Below are positions 9,085 through 17,319 of a stretch of DNA of 36,787 bases, piece after piece. Source of the stretch: Xanthomonas hortorum pv. cynarae. Lineage in GTDB: Bacteria > Pseudomonadota > Gammaproteobacteria > Xanthomonadales > Xanthomonadaceae. A program made the position numbers and the translations under genes. The notes under the pieces are model-generated. The model had not been told where the DNA came from, did no database searches, and was given only the letters and a program-made list of their open reading frames with translations. Each line of letters begins with the position of its first letter. Position 1 is the stretch's first letter. The stretch spans positions 258,917 to 295,703 of the forward strand of contig NZ_MDFM01000001.1 of assembly GCF_002939985.1 (NCBI RefSeq), read 5' to 3'.

Positions 9085-10032
9085 ATGACCTTACGTTCTG
9101 TTGCCGCCCTCGCAGCGATGCTGTGCGTGGCGCTCGCCACCACTGCAAGCGCAGCGCCCACCGGTGTGGCCACGATCCAGGCCCGGCTGACCAATCCAAA
9201 CGGCGGCATCGTGGTGGTGGCCCATCGCGGTTGCCACGCGCCAGCACCGGAGCACGGCTTCAAAGACACCGCACCAGAAAACTCGCTGGCCGCGCTGGAG
9301 CGCTGCATCGCCATCGGTGCCGACGTCATGGAGACCGATGTGCGGCGTGCCGCCGACGGCACCCTGGTGATGCTGCACGACGCCACCGTGGACCGCACCA
9401 CCGATGGCACCGGCAAGCTCTCCGAGCTGACCTTGGCCGACTTGCAAAAGCTGCGCCTGCGCAGCGACGAAGGCGGCACGCAGGCACCGCTGACCGACCA
9501 ACGCATGGTCACGCTCGATCAGATGCTGGCCAGGTCCAAGGGCCACATCCTGCTCAATCTGGACGTCAAGGATGCGATCTACGTGCAGGTGGTCGACGCG
9601 GTCGTACGCGCCGGGATGCAGCATCAAGTGATCGTCAAGGCCGAGGCCGGCATCGCCACTGCGCCGCTGGCTGCGATGCTGCCGTTCGACAAGGTGTACT
9701 TCTTCCCGATCCTGATCAACGCGCATGGCAATGCCGACCTGGCCGCGATCGCCACCGCGCAGACACGCAACGCGCGTCCGGCCGCGTTCGAGTTGCCCAA
9801 GATGTCGGCAGCGCAGTTACCGGCATTGGTCGCCGTGAGCAAGGCGCACAACGTACGGCTGATGGTCAACTCGCTCTGGGAAGGCTTTATCGCCGGTTAC
9901 GGTGGCGACGCCGATGCCGAGCGCGACCCGGACAAGGTCTGGGGCCGCCTGTACCGCGATGGCGTATCGATCATCCAGACCGATGCGCCGGAAGCGCTGC
10001 TGCGTTATCGCGCGAGCCTGGAGAAGCGTTGA
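9085..10032 (+). CDS. Periplasmic glycerophosphodiester phosphodiesterase
   Basis: Predicted protein of 315 residues. ATG 9085 is preferred over the upstream in-frame ATG 8929: it has a GGAG-like site about 8 bases upstream and starts a signal peptide (residues 1-23, cleavage after A-S-A). Catalytic signatures of the GDPD TIM barrel are visible: H47-R-G, P-E-N-S (Glu65-Asn66), E83-T-D85 and H98-D99. The enzyme should hydrolyse glycerophosphodiesters to glycerol 3-phosphate and an alcohol outside the cytoplasm. It follows the TonB receptor by 165 bp on the same strand and may be its functional partner in nutrient scavenging. Cytoplasmic UgpQ-like enzymes lack the signal peptide. Confidence 0.9.
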   Translation: MTLRSVAALAAMLCVALATTASAAPTGVATIQARLTNPNGGIVVVAHRGCHAPAPEHGFKDTAPENSLAALERCIAIGADVMETDVRRAADGTLVMLHDATVDRTTDGTGKLSELTLADLQKLRLRSDEGGTQAPLTDQRMVTLDQMLARSKGHILLNLDVKDAIYVQVVDAVVRAGMQHQVIVKAEAGIATAPLAAMLPFDKVYFFPILINAHGNADLAAIATAQTRNARPAAFELPKMSAAQLPALVAVSKAHNVRLMVNSLWEGFIAGYGGDADAERDPDKVWGRLYRDGVSIIQTDAPEALLRYRASLEKR

Positions 10033-10167
10033 GCGCCGCGTTACCTCGCTGCACGCAGTAGGCGCGCGACGGATGCGCACTGTCGCCGCACAGCATGACC
10101 CATGGCACTGCGGGGACCCTGCCGCCGCCGCTATAGTCATGCGCTGTTTGCACGCAAGGATGTATGC

Positions 10168-10944
10168 ATGCCGCTCGATCCAACCCAGCGCAAATTCGGT
10201 CCGCATGTTGTCTGGTTGGTGGTGCTGCTGATCGCGCTGCAGGTGCGCGACGTGGCCAAGGCGGTTGGTTTGCCTATCCCGAAAATTCCGGTGCCCTACG
10301 GCGGCGGGATTGCCGACAATCTGCTCAGCGTGGTGGTTGTGCTGGTCGCAGCGGCCTTGCTGCGTCCTGGTACGCCAGGCGAGATCGCAGCGCGTCTGGG
10401 GCTGCGTTGGAACGGGCTACGCGGCCCGGCGCTGACGCTGTTGGCCACACTGCCGTGCTGGCTTGGGCTGTGGACGCAATCCACCTCGGTCGGCACCGGC
10501 GATCTGCTTGGTTTGCTGTGGCTGGCGCTGCTGTTTCCGCTGGCCGAAGAAATCGTCTTTCGTGGTTTCGGCTTTGTCTTTGCCTGCCGCGCGCTGGCCT
10601 GGCGTCCGGCGATCGCCGCGCTGGTGCAGGCGGTTGTGTTCGGCGGCGTGCATTGGCTGGGGGCAGGCGGCGGAGGCGGCGATGCCTTATTGATCTTCGC
10701 CATCACCGGCATCGGCGCGCTGCTGTTTGCCATTGTGGACGCGCAGGACGGTTACACGATCTGGAGCGGCTGGGTGCTGCATGTCTCGCTCAATGCGGCC
10801 TGGACGGTCTTTGCGGTGTCCGATTCGGCCGCCAGTGGCTGGCTTGGCATGGCATTGCGGCTATCTGCCGTATTCCTGGCGATGGGATTGCTGCGGCTGT
10901 TTGTAACGCCGCCTCGCTCGCTGCGTGCGGACGTTGCAAGCTAG
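10168..10944 (+). CDS. CPBP-family intramembrane metalloprotease
   Basis: Predicted protein of 258 residues with several hydrophobic segments. The three CPBP (Abi/Rce1-like) motifs are present: E127-E-x-x-x-R132 (A-E-E-I-V-F-R-G), F-G-G-V-H162, and H205-x-x-x-N209. These residues form the predicted metal and catalytic site within the membrane. ATG 10168 is chosen for an AAGGA site about 8 bases upstream; an in-frame extension to 10102 has no such site. A TATAGT at 10132-10137 could be its -10 element. Family roles include prenyl-protein-type proteolysis and bacteriocin self-immunity. No specific substrate can be given. It sits between the phosphodiesterase and pbpC. Confidence 0.85.
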   Translation: MPLDPTQRKFGPHVVWLVVLLIALQVRDVAKAVGLPIPKIPVPYGGGIADNLLSVVVVLVAAALLRPGTPGEIAARLGLRWNGLRGPALTLLATLPCWLGLWTQSTSVGTGDLLGLLWLALLFPLAEEIVFRGFGFVFACRALAWRPAIAALVQAVVFGGVHWLGAGGGGGDALLIFAITGIGALLFAIVDAQDGYTIWSGWVLHVSLNAAWTVFAVSDSAASGWLGMALRLSAVFLAMGLLRLFVTPPRSLRADVAS

Positions 10945-11048
10945 CGCGTTCGTCATTACGTCATTCAATAGTGCGCAGGTGAGCTGATCACCCGATGCGC
11001 GGCGCGCAAGAGTGGCCGAAATGTGTTTTGCCCTGCATGCTTCGCAAG

Positions 11049-13472
11049 ATGGATGAGCAGCAGCAAGCGCAGGCAAGGACCGAGAGGACGCAGGAACGCG
11101 TCGCTGCCACCGATGATGTGGCTCAACGCGGCCACCGCCGCTGGTTGACGTGGCTGCGCTGGAGCGCAGTGGCACTGTTGTCTGCCGTGCTGCTGCTGGA
11201 CCTGGCCTTCCCGCTGCCGCTACCCAGATCCCGCGACACCTCCACGCTGGTGGTCGCACGCGATGGCACGCCATTGCGCGCGTTCGCCGATCGCAATGGG
11301 GTGTGGCGCTATCCGGCCACGCCGCAGAGCGTGTCGCCGCTGTATCTGCAGGCGCTGCTGAATTACGAAGACCGCTGGTTCTGGCGCCACCCCGGGGTCA
11401 ATCCGTGGGGCCTGCTGCGTGCGGGCGGGCAATGGATCGGGCAGGGGCGCATCGTCTCCGGCGGTTCGACGCTGACCATGCAGGTGGCGCGCATCCTGGA
11501 TCCGCACACGCGCACGCCATGGGGCAAGGCAAAGCAGTTGTTGCGCGCGCTGCAACTGGAAGCGCACTTGAGCAAGCGCGAGATTCTCACGTTGTATCTG
11601 GAGCGTGCGCCCTACGGTGGCACCATTGAAGGTGTGGAAGCGGCCAGCTGGGCGTATCTGGGCAAACCGGCCAAGGCCTTGTCGCAGGCCGAGGCGGCAT
11701 TGCTGGCGGTTCTGCCGCAATCGCCAAGCCGCCTGCGCCCGGATCGCCATCCGGAAGCTGCGCAACGCGCGCGTGACAAGGTGCTCGATCGCATGGTGGA
11801 ACTGGGCGTGTGGTCGCGCGCGCAGGTGGACGATGCGCGCATCGAGCCGGTGGTGACGCGTTCGCTCAAACCGCCCTTGCATGCGGCCTTGCTGGCGCAG
11901 CGCTTGCACAGCGCGCAACCGCGTGCGGCGCGCATCGTCACCACGCTGGATGTGGAACTGCAGCGCACCTTGGAAGAACGCGTCGCGACGTATTTTTCGC
12001 AACTGCCCGAGCGCACCTCGGCCGCCTTGTTGGTGGTGGACAACGCAACCATGGAAGCGCGTGCGTATGTGGGCTCGGCCAGCTTCGGCGATCGCAAGCG
12101 GCTCGGGCATGTGGACATGGTGCAGGCCTGGCGCTCGCCCGGTTCCACCCTCAAGCCATTTTTGTACGGCATGGCGCTGGACGATGGGTTGATCCATTCG
12201 GAAAGCCTGCTGGTGGATGCGCCGCAGAGTTTCGGCAATTATCGTCCCGGTAATTTCGATGCGGCCTTCAACGGGCCGGTAAGCGCAGCCACCGCGTTGC
12301 GTCTGTCGTTGAACGTACCGGCGGTGGATCTGCTCGATCGTATCGGCCCGGCGCGGTTTGCTGCGCGGCTGTCCAATGCCGGGATCGGTTTGCGGTTTGC
12401 ACATGGCAGCACGCCGTCGCTTGCATTGATACTGGGCGGCACCGGCGCGCAGTTGCAGGAACTGGTGGGCGCATTTGCCGCGCTCAATCGCGGCGGGATT
12501 GCCGGGCACGTGCGCTACACGCCAGAAGATGTGCGCATCGAGCGCCGGCTGATGTCGCCGGGTGCGGCCTGGATCGTGCGCGAGATTTTGCAAAGCAATC
12601 CGCGCCCCGGGTATGGCAGCGGCACTTTCGACATCGCCGCACGCCCGGGCGTGGCGTGGAAGACCGGCACCAGTTACGGCTACCGCGATGCGTGGGCGAT
12701 TGGCGGTACGCGCCGTTACACGGTCGGGGTGTGGGTGGGGCGACCGGATGGCACGCCGCTGCCGGGCCAGTACGGTGCAGTCACCGCGTTGCCGCTGATG
12801 TTCGAAGTCATCGATGCGTTGCCGCGCAGTGCCGGCGATAGCGCGCCGGTGCCGATGCCGGCCAATGTGCAGGCCTTGGAGATCTGCTGGCCGCTCGGCG
12901 GCGCGGCCGAGCGCATACCACCGGCGCAATGCGCGCGACGTGCCGAAGCGTACGCGCTCGACGGCGCAGTACCGCCCACCTTCGCCGAACGCGATGCGCG
13001 GTTATGGCAGAGCGGGCAGCTGCACTTCGATGTGGATGCGCGTAGCGGTCAGCGGCTGTCACAAGAGTGCAGCCAGGCGCATCAGCGTGCGCCACGCACG
13101 TTGGCGCGTTGGCCGGCACTGGTCTCGCCCTGGCTCAGCGCAGCCGAACGCGGTGCCGCGCAATTGCCGCCGCTCGCGCCGGACTGTCTGCCCGATGGGC
13201 GCATGACCGGTGGCGGCGTGCTGCGCATCGACGGCCTGAGCGATCGCGCCACGCTGGCACGCGCCAACGCCACCGCGCGCCCGGTGCGCTTGCAATTACG
13301 CGCACTGGGCAGCGACGCGCGCATCGATTGGTTGCTGGACGGTCGCTGGATCGCACAGACCAATGGCCGGCAGGGATTTCAACGCGAATTCGCCGAGGTC
13401 GGCACGCATACGCTCACCGCAATGGCCAGCGACGGTGCCTGGACGCAGCTGCGCTTTCGCGTATTGCGCTGA
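11049..13472 (+). CDS. pbpC: Penicillin-binding protein 1C (bifunctional)
   Basis: Predicted protein of 807 residues from ATG 11049; ATGs at 10995 and 11037 are also in frame. A basic cytoplasmic tail is followed by one membrane segment (about 38-58). The glycosyltransferase-51 domain shows N-Y-E107-D-R-W-F and G-G-S-T-L-T-M-Q (138-145). The transpeptidase domain shows S366-T-L-K369, S420-L-N422 and K538-T-G540. A C-terminal PBP1C-type beta domain covers about the last 95 residues. It would polymerise and cross-link peptidoglycan in the periplasm. In many proteobacteria pbpC is adjacent to an alpha-2-macroglobulin gene. Here the same pair is present but separated by three genes. Confidence 0.95.
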   Translation: MDEQQQAQARTERTQERVAATDDVAQRGHRRWLTWLRWSAVALLSAVLLLDLAFPLPLPRSRDTSTLVVARDGTPLRAFADRNGVWRYPATPQSVSPLYLQALLNYEDRWFWRHPGVNPWGLLRAGGQWIGQGRIVSGGSTLTMQVARILDPHTRTPWGKAKQLLRALQLEAHLSKREILTLYLERAPYGGTIEGVEAASWAYLGKPAKALSQAEAALLAVLPQSPSRLRPDRHPEAAQRARDKVLDRMVELGVWSRAQVDDARIEPVVTRSLKPPLHAALLAQRLHSAQPRAARIVTTLDVELQRTLEERVATYFSQLPERTSAALLVVDNATMEARAYVGSASFGDRKRLGHVDMVQAWRSPGSTLKPFLYGMALDDGLIHSESLLVDAPQSFGNYRPGNFDAAFNGPVSAATALRLSLNVPAVDLLDRIGPARFAARLSNAGIGLRFAHGSTPSLALILGGTGAQLQELVGAFAALNRGGIAGHVRYTPEDVRIERRLMSPGAAWIVREILQSNPRPGYGSGTFDIAARPGVAWKTGTSYGYRDAWAIGGTRRYTVGVWVGRPDGTPLPGQYGAVTALPLMFEVIDALPRSAGDSAPVPMPANVQALEICWPLGGAAERIPPAQCARRAEAYALDGAVPPTFAERDARLWQSGQLHFDVDARSGQRLSQECSQAHQRAPRTLARWPALVSPWLSAAERGAAQLPPLAPDCLPDGRMTGGGVLRIDGLSDRATLARANATARPVRLQLRALGSDARIDWLLDGRWIAQTNGRQGFQREFAEVGTHTLTAMASDGAWTQLRFRVLR

Positions 13473-13510
13473 CTGGGCATTTGCTGCGCCCGGCCAGCGT
13501 GCACAAACCC

Positions 13511-13578
13511 GTAGGAGCGCACCTGGGCGCGATGGGGCGTTACCGGGAATGCCCCATCGCGCCCGGGTGCGTTCCTAC
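13511..13578. repeat. REP pair (palindromic, BIME-like)
   Basis: GTAGGAGCGCACC and its near-complement GGTGCGTTCCTAC bound a 68-bp unit with long inverted arms (13511-13533 and 13556-13578) around a spacer containing TTACCGGGAATGCC. The same unit recurs at 19820, 20628 and 20964, with a half unit at 20007. These are substrates expected for the RAYT at 20152. Confidence 0.88.
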
Positions 13579-13615
13579 GGCCGCAGGCAACCACACACAC
13601 CCTCCAATGGCACAG

Positions 13616-13647
13616 AAAAAAGACAGGGCGCTTGAGGCGCCCTGTCT
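13616..13647 (-). terminator. Rho-independent terminator of the peroxiredoxin-bacterioferritin operon
   Basis: AGACAGGGCGC (13621-13631) and GCGCCCTGTCT (13637-13647) form a perfect 11-bp stem with a 5-nt loop. Read on the minus strand it is followed by six T residues (AAAAAA at 13616-13621 on the plus strand). It lies about 100 bp beyond the bacterioferritin stop codon and may also stop read-through from pbpC. Confidence 0.88.
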
Positions 13648-13750
13648 GTTTCATCATCGAGTCGATTTCAACTTTCAACTTCACTGTGAATGTCGATGCC
13701 GATCATCGATCGCAACGCATCGCTCCGTCGCTGCAATGCAGTCACTCAGC

Positions 13751-14311
13751 TCACTCGCCGATCCAGCCTTCCAGCATGTCGGCAAACTCGTCGGCATGCT
13801 CTTCTTCCTGAGCCAGGATGCTCTCGAGGATGCGCTTGGTGGTGGTGTCCTTGTCGCCGATGAAATCGATCATCTCGCGGTAGCTGTCGATGGCGATGCG
13901 TTCGGCGATCAGGTTCTCGCGCACCATGTCGCGCAGGTCGGTGCCTTCCTTGTATTCGGCGTGCGAGCGCTTGGTCAGCGTGTCCGGGTTGAGGTCCGGT
14001 TCGCCGCCCAGTTGCACGATGCGCTCGGCGAGTTTGTGCGCGTGCGCTTGTTCCTGCTGCGCGTGTTCCAGGAACTCGCCCTTGACCGCGTCGGCAAGCA
14101 TGCCCTTGGCCATGAAGTAGTGACGGTAGTAGCGCAGCGTGCACACGTATTCGGTGGCCAGTGCGGTGTTGAGCAGGTCGATCACCGCCTCGCGGTCGGC
14201 GTGGTAGCTCTCGGTGACGGCGCCGTCTTCGATGCTCTGGCGTGCGCGGGTGCGCAAGGTGGCGGTGTCGGTGATACCGGCAGGGAGTTGCTTGGCTGGC
14301 TGGGTAGACAT
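13751..14311 (-). CDS. Bacterioferritin-like ferritin-superfamily protein
   Basis: Predicted protein of 186 residues forming a four-helix bundle. A di-iron ligand set is visible: E54, E87-x-x-H90, E137 and E169-x-x-H172. This is the E...ExxH...E...ExxH pattern of bacterioferritins. It is about 25-30 residues longer than typical Bfr because of an N-terminal extension, so it could also belong to a Bfr-like or Dps-like side branch. Expected role: cytoplasmic iron oxidation and storage, limiting Fenton chemistry. It lies 42 bp downstream of the peroxiredoxin gene on the same strand and is closed by the terminator at 13616-13647, so the two are likely cotranscribed. Confidence 0.85.
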   Translation of the reverse strand: MSTQPAKQLPAGITDTATLRTRARQSIEDGAVTESYHADREAVIDLLNTALATEYVCTLRYYRHYFMAKGMLADAVKGEFLEHAQQEQAHAHKLAERIVQLGGEPDLNPDTLTKRSHAEYKEGTDLRDMVRENLIAERIAIDSYREMIDFIGDKDTTTKRILESILAQEEEHADEFADMLEGWIGE

Positions 14312-14353
14312 GGCTGGCCGTTTTCCTTCTGAGTGGGCGGGGGAATCAATGCA

Positions 14354-14836
14354 TCAATCGGGCATGTGCTGCAGCACGTAATCGGCTGCAGACACCTTGA
14401 ATTCGCCGGGTTCTTCGACGAACAGGGCTTTCACCACCGCATCGTCGGCATACAAAGCGTAGCGACGCGAGCGCAGGCCCATGCCCGAGCCGCTGGCATC
14501 CACTTCCAGGCCCAGTGCGCGGGCCAGGTCGGCATTGCCATCGGGCAGCATGTGCAGGCCATCGGGGATCAGCTGGCTGCGGCCCCAGGCCTGCATCACG
14601 AACGGGTCGTTGACGGCGGTGCACAGCACTTCGATGCCGCGTTTGCGGAACTGCTCGAAGTGCTCCACATAGCCCGGCAGGTGCTTGGCCGAACAAGTCG
14701 GGGTGAACGCGCCCGGCACCGCGAACAGCAGCACCTTGCGGTCTGCGAACAAGGTATGGGTGTCGACTGCTTCGATCCCCTCACGCAAGCGCTTGAGCAC
14801 GATTTCGGGAATGCGGTCACCAACGTGGATGGTCAT
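14354..14836 (-). CDS. Peroxiredoxin, Prx5-type (redoxin family)
   Basis: Predicted protein of 160 residues from the ATG at 14836, which has a CAGGAG site 8-10 bases upstream. An in-frame start at 14878 has none. The peroxidatic motif is P-G-A-F-T-P-T-C48, and a second cysteine is at C72 (V-L-C-T), a spacing typical of the Prx5 group that uses glutaredoxin or an intramolecular disulfide. It should reduce H2O2 and organic peroxides. It is first in a two-gene unit with the bacterioferritin-like gene, coupling peroxide removal to iron sequestration. Its promoter region is shared with the divergent hsp20 gene. Confidence 0.9.
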   Translation of the reverse strand: MTIHVGDRIPEIVLKRLREGIEAVDTHTLFADRKVLLFAVPGAFTPTCSAKHLPGYVEHFEQFRKRGIEVLCTAVNDPFVMQAWGRSQLIPDGLHMLPDGNADLARALGLEVDASGSGMGLRSRRYALYADDAVVKALFVEEPGEFKVSAADYVLQHMPD

Positions 14837-14898
14837 GCGATGTGCTCCTGTGGCTGAACGAATTCTAGAAAGGGACAAGGGAAAAGCGCGTCAACACG

Positions 14899-14926
14899 CT
14901 TGAAATCCGCAACGCGACGCCTATCT
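14899..14926 (+). promoter_or_regulatory. Sigma-32-type heat-shock promoter for hsp20
   Basis: CTTGAAA (14899-14905) is an exact sigma-32 -35 element. CCTATCT (14920-14926), after a 14-bp spacer, is close to the -10 consensus CCCCATNT. Transcription would begin about 60 bp before the hsp20 ATG. The GC-rich leader could fold over the GGAGG site, but no clear ROSE or fourU thermometer is visible. Confidence 0.75.
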
Positions 14927-14995
14927 GACGCACATGGCCGGCGCAACGGCACGCCGCGGTCGCCGGCCCTTCACCCAACCTAATGGAGGCTCGCA

Positions 14996-15472
14996 ATGAA
15001 CATCGTTCGTTATCCACAGTGGCCCACCCACGCCCTGCAAAACGAAATCAAGCATGTGTTCGACCGCTTCTTCGAGCACAACGGCGACACCGACGAATCG
15101 GCGGTGGTGACCGCCCAGTGGGTGCCGCGCGTGGACATCAAGGAAGAGCCCAACCACTTCGTGTTGTACGCCGATCTGCCCGGCATCGACCCGAGCCAGA
15201 TCGAGGTGCAGATGGACAAGGGCATCCTGTCGATCAAGGGCGAGCGCAACAGCGAGTCCAGCACCGAGACCGAGCGTTTCTCGCGCATCGAGCGCCGCTA
15301 CGGCAGCTTCCACCGCCGCTTCGCGCTGCCCGACAGTGCCGACCCGGACGGCATCACCGCGGCCGGACACAACGGCGTGCTGGAAATCCGCATTCCCAAG
15401 CGCCCGGCAGCCACCCCGCGCCGTATCCAGGTCGGCAACGGCCAGGACGCCAACGGCGGCATGGTGCAGTAA
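14996..15472 (+). CDS. Small heat-shock protein Hsp20 (alpha-crystallin family)
   Basis: Predicted protein of 158 residues with an alpha-crystallin domain over about residues 38-140. The domain includes V-D-I-K-E-E, the conserved A-x-x-x-x-G-V-L box (A-A-G-H-N-G-V-L) and a C-terminal I-x-I-like motif (I-R-I-P). It would bind unfolding proteins in the cytoplasm as an ATP-independent holdase. The start is supported by GGAGG 6-7 bases upstream and by the sigma-32 promoter. A co-chaperone gene of the DnaJ family follows 140 bp downstream. It corresponds to the single Hsp20/HspA usually found in Xanthomonas. Confidence 0.93.
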   Translation: MNIVRYPQWPTHALQNEIKHVFDRFFEHNGDTDESAVVTAQWVPRVDIKEEPNHFVLYADLPGIDPSQIEVQMDKGILSIKGERNSESSTETERFSRIERRYGSFHRRFALPDSADPDGITAAGHNGVLEIRIPKRPAATPRRIQVGNGQDANGGMVQ

Positions 15473-15514
15473 GGCGACGAACCTGGAGCGAAGTCATCGG
15501 CTTCGCTCCCCGGC

Positions 15515-15598
15515 GGCAACCGCACCGTAGAATAGGTGCGGTTGCCCGCCCGGCTGCGATATGACTGGCTCGTGGCCTTGGCTGCGGGCCGTTTTTTT
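15515..15598 (+). promoter_or_regulatory. Hairpin and T-tract in the hsp20-dnaJ gap
   Basis: GCAACCGCACC (15516-15526) pairs perfectly with GGTGCGGTTGC (15535-15545). Downstream, GCCCGC (15544-15549) can pair with GCGGGC before a run of seven T (15592-15598). The two pairings share a few bases and would exclude each other. Either this is a plain hsp20 terminator or a simple attenuator ahead of the DnaJ gene. Confidence 0.45.
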
Positions 15599-15612
15599 CC
15601 AGAGGTGATTAG

Positions 15613-16509
15613 ATGGAATTCAAGGATTACTACGCAACGCTGGGCGTCGAGCCGAGCGCGGGCGATGCAGAGATCAAGACGGCCTACCGTCGACTCGCAC
15701 GCAAGTACCACCCCGACGTCAGCAAGGAAGCCGGCGCGGAAGACAAGTTCAAGGCAATCAACGAAGCCTACGAGGCGCTGCGCGACCCGCAAAAGCGCAA
15801 GGCCTACGACCAGCTCAAGGCGCAGGGCTTCCGCCCGGGCGACGAGTTCCAGGCCCCGCCCAACTACAACGGCGGGCAGGGCTACGAGTACGAGGAAGTA
15901 TTCGGCAACGGCGGCGCCGGTGGCGGCTTCAGCGATTTCTTCGAAAGCCTGTTCGCCGGCCAGCGCGGCGGCCGTCCGCGTGGTCCGGGTGCCGGGCCCG
16001 GTGCAGGCCCCGGCCCGCAAACGCGTGGCGACACCCGCGCCAAGCTGGCGGTGCCACTGGAAGCGGTGTATGCGGGCGATAGCGTGCGCATCACCATCAA
16101 CGGCAAGCAGCTGGACGTGCGCGTGCCCAAGGGCGTCCAGCCAGGCCAGGTGATCCGCCTGAGCGGGCAGGGCAATGGTGGCGGCAATCTGCTGCTGGAG
16201 ATCGAATATGCCGCGCACCCGCAGTTCGAGGTGGACGGGCGCAACATCCTGTACACCTTGCAGGTCACGCCCTGGCAGGCCGCGCTGGGCACCACCATCA
16301 GCGTGCCGACCCTGGGCGGGTCGGTGGAGTTGAAGGTGCCGGCCGAGTCGGACGCCGGTCGCAAGTTGCGCCTGCGCGGCCGCGGCTTGCCGGGCACCAC
16401 CCCGGGCGACCAGATCGTTGAGCTGGAAATTCTTGCACCGGCGCCCACCGACGATGCGCAGAAGAAGGCGTACCGCAATCTGGCCAAGGCGTTCGGCGAG
16501 ACGGTGTGA
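15613..16509 (+). CDS. CbpA-type DnaJ co-chaperone
   Basis: Predicted protein of 298 residues. The J domain spans about 4-67 with the essential H33-P-D35 motif that stimulates DnaK. A Gly/Phe-rich linker follows (about 85-135), then the two substrate-binding beta domains (about 138-290). There is no zinc-finger CxxCxGxG region, so it is CbpA/DjlA-like class B rather than DnaJ proper. Length agrees with E. coli CbpA (306). An AGAGGTGA site precedes ATG 15613. Placement after hsp20 fits a protein-folding module. No cbpM partner is visible downstream. Confidence 0.92.
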   Translation: MEFKDYYATLGVEPSAGDAEIKTAYRRLARKYHPDVSKEAGAEDKFKAINEAYEALRDPQKRKAYDQLKAQGFRPGDEFQAPPNYNGGQGYEYEEVFGNGGAGGGFSDFFESLFAGQRGGRPRGPGAGPGAGPGPQTRGDTRAKLAVPLEAVYAGDSVRITINGKQLDVRVPKGVQPGQVIRLSGQGNGGGNLLLEIEYAAHPQFEVDGRNILYTLQVTPWQAALGTTISVPTLGGSVELKVPAESDAGRKLRLRGRGLPGTTPGDQIVELEILAPAPTDDAQKKAYRNLAKAFGETV

Positions 16510-16540
16510 GCTGGACCAAACAGCGCAAGCGAGATGAAGC

Positions 16541-16711
16541 CCCTCCCCACCCCGCGCTACGCGCCACCTTCTCCCGGCGGGAGAAGGGATCAAAGCCCCT
16601 CTCCCGCCGGGGCGATAAGGCGCTGCTTGCGCGCCACTGGCGCGCGTGCCTTGGAGCGCGCGCGCCGCTAGCGCGGGCCGGGGCGCGGAGCGGGGGTTGG
16701 GGTGAGGGTAC
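16541..16711. repeat. GC-rich palindromic repeat cluster
   Basis: The cluster contains the perfect hairpin CCTTCTCCC (16567-16575) / GGGAGAAGG (16579-16587), then CCCCTCTCCCGCCGGGG and long GCGCGC inverted stretches. Its ends are related in inverted sense (ACCCCGCG near the start, GGGGTTGGGGTGAGGG near the end). The hairpin core matches the repeat at 5388-5612. No gene is supported in 16510-16932. A weak TACACT (16903-16908) could be the -10 of the next gene. Confidence 0.6.
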
Positions 16712-16932
16712 GGTAAGAAAGCGAAGCATCAACCAACGACCATCTGCGATGTTGTTGAATCCAACTGCGCCCTATCTGACGTAGTACGCCAGCAGCGGCC
16801 CGCGACGAAAAACAACGTGCCGCCAAATCGCACATCGCAACAGCCTCACCAAGCGTCCAGCGCCCGGCCTGGCCCCAGCTACCGTAAGCGCGGCCGGCGC
16901 ACTACACTCGCCGCGCACACTAGGGGAAACAC

Positions 16933-17319
16933 ATGGCTCGCATTCTGATCGTCGACGACTCGCCGTCGCAGCTGCTGGGGATTCAGCGCATCGTCGAGAA
17001 GCTGGGGCACGAAACCATCACCGCAACCGATGGCGCTGCCGGCGTGGAAGCGGCCAAGTCCTCGCTGCCGGATCTGGTGCTGATGGATGTGGTGATGCCC
17101 AACCTCAATGGATTTCAGGCCACGCGCACGCTCAAGCGCGAACCCACCACCCAGCACATTCCGGTGATTCTGGTGACCACCAAGGACCAGGACACCGACC
17201 GCATGTGGGGCATGCGCCAAGGCGCGCGTGCTTACATCACCAAGCCGTTCTCCGAAGACGAACTGCTGGAAGTGATGGAGCGTGTGTTCAACCAGAAAGA
17301 CGAACCGCCGACTGCGTGA
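16933..17319 (+). CDS. Single-domain response regulator (PilH/CheY-like)
   Basis: Predicted protein of 128 residues, consisting only of a receiver domain. The acidic pair D8-D9, the phospho-acceptor D52 (L-V-L-M-D-V-V-M-P-N), the Thr82/Thr83 switch position and K104 are all present. An AGGGGA site lies 6-8 bases before the ATG. With no output domain it should act by protein contact, as PilH does in twitching motility or CheY at the flagellar motor. The sequence is PilH-like, but no pil genes are nearby, so the partner kinase is unknown. Confidence 0.85.
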   Translation: MARILIVDDSPSQLLGIQRIVEKLGHETITATDGAAGVEAAKSSLPDLVLMDVVMPNLNGFQATRTLKREPTTQHIPVILVTTKDQDTDRMWGMRQGARAYITKPFSEDELLEVMERVFNQKDEPPTA

